Of a stretch of DNA of 64,000 nt, positions 59,819 through 64,000 are shown in pieces; position 1 is the stretch's first letter, and each line of letters opens with the position of its first letter. This DNA is from Phaeotremella fagi (Eukaryota > Basidiomycota > Tremellomycetes > Tremellales > Phaeotremellaceae), in the NCBI GenBank assembly GCA_001599715.1, contig BCHU01000007.1:439586-503585 (forward strand), written 5' to 3'. Both the position numbers and the translations under genes were made by a program. The notes below the pieces were generated by a model that saw only the letters and a program-made list of their open reading frames with translations, made no database searches and was not told the origin of the DNA.

Positions 59819-60745
59819 ATGGCTAAAGATCCAACACTGAAGAAGAAGAGAAAGTCAGAAGCTGCTGAATTAGATGTCGTCGAACCCGTAGCTGTACCAG
59901 CTGTAGAGGGTACGGCATCTGCTGAAGCTGTAGTTGCAGAAGTTGACGCTAAGAAAGCTAAGAAGGAGAAGAGAAAATCAGTAGCTGGTCCAGGTGAAGA
60001 AGAGAAGGTGAGTTGGTGTGATGACTCAAAGTCTCTCGTGAAGAAGGGTGGCGAAAGAGATAAAAAGCGAGCTCAACTTGGTCAGACGCAACGAGAACGA
60101 CGACTTTCCAATTCTCTCTTTCAATCTCTACAACCAGAAATAGGAAAGCTTGACTGACCATTATTCAGTCCGAATTCTACGTACCCCTAGAAGCGATCTC
60201 CCCTTTAGCCTCCCCCTTAGCCCCCAAAAAGCTTCAAAAAAAATTATTCAAAACCGTCAAGAAATCCTCTAAAAACCGTCAACTCAAAAGAGGTGTCAAA
60301 GAAGTCGTCAAAGCTTTACGAAAAGGTGAAAAGGGATTGTTACTGCTCGCGAGTAACATCACGCCTATCGATGTTATCAGTCATTTACCACTTTTGGCGG
60401 AGGAGAGTAAAGGTGTAGAGTTTGTTTGGGTTTTGAGCAAGTGCGTTTAGATTGGCGCTTTTTTTGGTGGCTGTTGGAGTTAGATGCTGATGCTGATTCT
60501 GGATTTTAGGGAGGAACTTGGTGTAGCTTCTGGAACGAAACGTGCTACTTCATGTGTACTGATTTGGTAAGTTTTTTATGAGTATCTCGAACTTGATCTC
60601 CCCTAACACCATCCACAGCTCCGCACCAGCAAAGAGAAAAGAAGGCGCCAAAGGTCCAACACCAGAAGAACTTAAAGATTGGAAAGAATCTTTAGAAGAA
60701 TGTGTTGAAGAAGTGAAAAAGCTTGAAACCGTTTCAGCTTATTAG
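59819..60745 (+). CDS. NHP2: H/ACA snoRNP protein Nhp2
   Basis: Four exons (59819-60007, 60169-60440, 60510-60566, 60619-60745), 214 residues. A lysine-rich N-terminal extension (MAKDPTLKKKRKSEAAEL) is followed by the L7Ae-type core: YVPLEAISPLASPLAPKKL, KRGVKEVVKALRKGEKGLLLLASNITPIDVISHLPLL, EFVWVLSKEELGVASGTKRATSCVLI, and a helical acidic tail. Nhp2 binds H/ACA RNAs with dyskerin/Cbf5, Nop10 and Gar1 for rRNA pseudouridylation. The extension is longer than in yeast (156 residues). Intron 1 is 161 nt, holds a candidate box C/D RNA, and stays open in frame for 49 codons. Confidence 0.9.
60014..60161 (+). ncRNA. candidate intronic box C/D snoRNA (NHP2 intron 1)
   Basis: A perfect C box GTGATGA (60018-60024) lies 10 nt from the donor and a D box CTGA (60154-60157) lies 11 nt from the acceptor. 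The flanks can pair weakly (TTGG with CCA). The intron is about three times the usual length. The internal C'/D' boxes are not clear, the 140-nt size is at the high end, and the CTGAC could simply be the branch point. Hosting of snoRNAs in snoRNP and ribosomal protein genes is well known. Confidence 0.3.
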
Positions 60746-60853
60746 AAACTTTATGATTTTGAGGTTGTGAGGGATCCTATGTATATCATTTTTATTTCGG
60801 TTACAGTAAAGAGTACAACAAGAGCATACATGACCGAACCCAACCGCCTCAAC

Positions 60854-63800
60854 CTAAATCATTGCCAAGATAGCTTCAGCTTGTCTAGCGATTTCCGCCC
60901 GTTCAGCAGCTTTCCTAACAGCTTCACTCAACATTCTCTCTTCTTCTTCCCTATTCCTCTCCTCCTCTTCAGCCAATTTCTGAGCCTCAATAGCAGATTG
61001 AATACTTCTCTCCATCAACAACGTATCCTCCATTCTTGCCGCCGCAGCCTCTTCCAGTTCAGCATTAGCAGCAGCCTCAGCTTCGAGACGATTCTGTTCT
61101 TCGTTGGCAGCCGCTAACGCCATCTCCATGGCTAGGGCTTGTGCCTCCTCCTCTTGTTGTTGTAATAATCCTTCTCTTACTGCCATGTCTATCGATCGGG
61201 CTAGTGTGTCGATTTTAGTTACGTTCAATGATCCTAGTGAAAGACAGCCTTCTGGTAGTAAATGAATATGACTTTTTGAAGTCATAGATTCGATTTGTGA
61301 TGGGGGTAAAAGTGTTGAGCTGAGTGATTAGTGGAGATTTAGATCATGACCTACCAATACAATCCAGTAGCTTTCCTCAGATGTATCCAAGAACCAGGTG
61401 TTTTCAATTTATTCACCAAAACATCATACAACTTCTCTCTGACACTTCTCAATCTATCCGCCATAGCTTTGATCTCAGCCAACCTAAACAATGTCAGCCC
61501 AAATAGATTGAATCGACTTACCAAGCAGGGAAAAGTTTTGAATCAGACAAAATTCGATGAGCAACATGAGCACTCCAAGGTGGTGGACGGAGATACATCG
61601 ATCGAGCGATTGATCTCAGTTGTGAATCGATTCTTTTCTTATCTTCAACATTCTGAGTCACTATGGAGACTATTGATGGTGATTCGGAATAAAGTCCCAT
61701 CATCTGACACGTCAGTGAAAAAGCTCTTCGACCTTCACTCACAGCATCGAAATTCTGACAAAGAACCACAGGCAAACCCTCCGTAACCATAGATCTCAAC
61801 GGGTGAGCATCCCGATTGGTATCGCCCGTAGCAAGTCCTTGAGTATTCATGATGAACAGAGGTATCAATTGTCTTTCCTACGAAACGTCAGTTCCTCTCC
61901 AAAAAGCCACAGAACTCACTTGAACGATCCCATTCAAAAGTCTCCATTGCGACGCAGACAATTCCGCCCCGGTAGGTATAGTACCACTAACTTGTAAAAG
62001 AACCACCGATTTAGGTAGAGCAATTTGTAAATCTTCTCTCAAACCCTCCCAATCGATTCCACCGATTTTCTTGTCGAAAAATCGATAACTCCTAATATCA
62101 AGACCACAATCTCTTAGAATCGACGTATCCTCTTCGGGAGTTGGATCTGGGATATAAATGATTTTGTTGAGGGGTAAAATGGGAAATTTGGATAAAAAAG
62201 TCGCTGCCAGACGTAAAGAACCGGTACTTGAGACTGTTTGGATGGACGCGATCTATCTGTCAATATCGTGTCAGAATTCTGACCTCACCTTTCCTTCTTT
62301 ATACACAGGTGTTTCAGCTCCATAAGCGAATTTAACACCAGCATCAAGAAACGGTTGATATCCCTGAACAGGGAGAACTTCTCTCATGTCATGTTTTAAG
62401 GTCTTCTCGACGTATCGTACGGTCGGTGGAATAAATATCTGATCGTTATCTTCTCTGAAACCTTGTAACGTCAAATTCAGTTTCACTGGATTGGGATCTT
62501 CTTCGTATGCCGAATCAGTTTGTGCAGACCTGAATGTCAGCTTGAACATCCTGTTACACTCACATATCAGGTTGAGCGAGTGGGACCAATGACCAAGTCT
62601 CTTTGATCTCAGCCAAACTAGCAGCGTCGACACCATTGGAACGACTCGCAGCGGAAAGCTGATATCAGCCATTTGAACTAGACCGCAACTCACCTGCTGT
62701 AAAACATCCAGCAACAAACTACCCTGCTGATCCTGACTCATTCCACTGATACCACCGAGAGACGTAGCATTCAAGGTAAGTTGATTCAAAGCGTTGGCAG
62801 CATCTTGTTGACCTAAATTAGCGGCTCTAGTCGCATGAATAATTGTATCCATCGCAGCAGTTGATGCTTGTTCGGGATTCATATTCGATCCTGAACGGAT
62901 CAACGATTCCAATGCTTGTACTCTTCGTCCGAGTTCGTAAGTGATTGGTACATCCGCGTTATCACTGTGATATCAGTATAATCATAACGAACAGTGACAC
63001 TCACCGTTTGCGTTTCTTCAATGGGAAAATTGGGACTTCAATACGACACATACTAGCAACACCTCGTTTGATACTATACCGTCAGCGTTGACCTAGAACG
63101 AGTTACTCACCATCGTTTGCAGGGAATGGTACGGTCACACTGATGGTTAGTAGGGAAACGCAAACATCACTTACATGTTCTATAAAGTTAGTTGAAATCC
63201 AGAAGATTTGAACTCACGTTTCTAAAAGTCAGCTCTAATCGTTAATCACAAACTTACTCTCCTGTGACATTCTTAAACACCAATATCAGCCAGACGTCTC
63301 CGAAATACAGACCAAAATCAAATGCTCACCTGTACAACTCCTAAGACATCAATCAGTGATGAAACAAAATAACAAAAACGGAGTAAAGAAACTCACAAAG
63401 TAGTCCTATTCCTCTTCCTCTTGTACCGACTCCCATCCCCAAATCGACTCTCATAATCATCGTCATCGTCAAATTCCTGACCCCCTTCTTCACCTTCAGC
63501 CTCATCTCCTTGTTGTTCAGTTTCCCTGTTACCCAGATTATCGACGAATTCCTGGACCTGTTCTGAAGTTAAGGCGGGTGGTAGGTCATCGACATTCGAA
63601 TCATCTTGAGGTTCCTGGTTATCATTGGGATCTTCGTTATCTTCATTGGTTTCGTTTTCGTTCTCGTTATCGTTGTCGTTATCGTTGTCATTACCAATTC
63701 TGGATAACGCAGCTAGATTGGCTAAAGTAGCCGGATCGAATTGTTCGAATCCATCCCCATCACCCTCGTCGACAACACCTTCATCGACGATCTCTTCCTG

Positions 63801-63986
63801 CTCCTGTTCCTGTTCTTGTTCTTGTTCTTGAACCTGTTCTCCATGTCCAAGACCATGCCCATCTGACACTTCCTCATCATCATCCCCAATGTGAACGATA
63901 GAATCGACGAAAGCTTGAATCCCATCATCCCCCTCCCCCTCTGCCGACTGGACACCGATTCCCCCAGAAACGAGATTATCGGACAT
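60854..63986 (-). CDS. Zn(II)2Cys6 transcription factor fused to an aminotransferase-fold pseudoenzyme
   Basis: Fourteen exons (63986-63397, 63340-63330, 63271-63258, 63221-63218, 63179-63175, 63139-63111, 63073-63005, 62964-62694, 62658-62564, 62529-62289, 62252-61920, 61877-61522, 61483-61355, 61319-60854), 870 residues, all phases closing. Residues 1-196 are acidic with EQ and ND/NE runs, ending in KRKRNR. The zinc cluster is C199-x2-C202-x6-C209-x5-C215-x2-C218-x8-C227, the exact Zn2Cys6 spacing, then KKRKR and a short coiled coil (LGRRVQALESLI). Residues about 374-768 follow the aspartate aminotransferase fold (DPNPVKLNLTLQGFRED, SIQTVSSTGSLRLAATFL, GLATGDTNRDAHPLR, KTPGSWIHL). The NPTG Asn is I535, the pyridine Asp is I563, the Tyr is T566, and the PLP lysine is A599. 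The last 100 residues are an Ala/Glu coiled coil. The start is 14 nt from the window edge, so an upstream extension cannot be excluded. Confidence 0.8.
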
Positions 63987-64000
63987 TATCCTAAAATCCG

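Noticed and set aside
63655..63835. Plus-strand Ser/Cys-rich frame opposite the acidic region of the zinc-cluster gene
   Set aside because: Shadow of the (ND)n/(EQ)n repeats coded on the minus strand.

Overview
The window is nuclear DNA of a basidiomycete yeast of the Tremellales (Kwoniella/Cryptococcus type). Evidence: 22 protein-coding genes with many short introns (mostly 35-80 nt, GTNNGT donors, CTAAC/CTGAC branch points a few bases before AG), a BWC2-type PAS/GATA photoreceptor partner, a DAM1 subunit and CT-rich leaders. I rebuilt every gene model by hand from splice signals, and every exon phase closes. No tRNA, rRNA, CRISPR array or intact transposon was recognised.

Layout. 1-4.5 kb: orphan accessory cluster on the minus strand, with three related small intronless genes, at least two decayed copies of the same 5' segment, and an exact 15-mer near two of the starts. 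4.9-11.6 kb: TRS65 (vesicle tethering) and a CBM21 protein phosphatase-1 targeting subunit. 11.6-15.9 kb: gene-poor block with G17, hairpins and a likely leader intron. 15.9-23.4 kb: WW-domain protein, BWC2, annexin, SGF11 (SAGA deubiquitinase module). 23.8-38.5 kb: FIG4 phosphoinositide phosphatase (21 exons), an alpha-arrestin, a STEEP1-like protein, a fungal-specific ATP-dependent DNA ligase, CDC73 (Paf1 complex). 38.5-42 kb: second accessory pocket with a tandem duplicated orphan gene whose coding part has diverged more than its 3' flank, plus another orphan. 42-60.7 kb: DAM1, a helical Ybp/glomulin-like protein, F-box/WD40 protein, RPS25, IND1, cell-wall-integrity MAPKK, a MoCF/FAD-type protein, NUP82/NUP88, aldehyde dehydrogenase, NHP2 with a candidate box C/D snoRNA in intron 1.

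60.85-64 kb holds the most unusual gene: a Zn(II)2Cys6 zinc cluster (assembled partly from 4-, 5-, 11- and 14-nt exons) fused to an aspartate-aminotransferase fold in which the PLP lysine and the other key catalytic residues are replaced, followed by a Glu/Ala-rich coiled coil. This is the eukaryotic counterpart, in layout, of bacterial MocR/GabR regulators, but with a dead enzyme as sensor or dimer module. I do not know of a described fungal family with this architecture.

Most genes are housekeeping and are arranged as divergent pairs with short shared promoters (DAM1/Ybp-like 190 bp, ALDH/NHP2 217 bp, ligase/CDC73 330 bp, F-box/RPS25 240 bp) alternating with tightly packed convergent ends. 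Functions seen include membrane traffic and phosphoinositides (TRS65, FIG4, arrestin, annexin, STEEP1), chromatin and transcription (SGF11, CDC73, BWC2, Zn-cluster factor), signalling, and ribosome biogenesis. Exon boundaries are predictions from sequence only.
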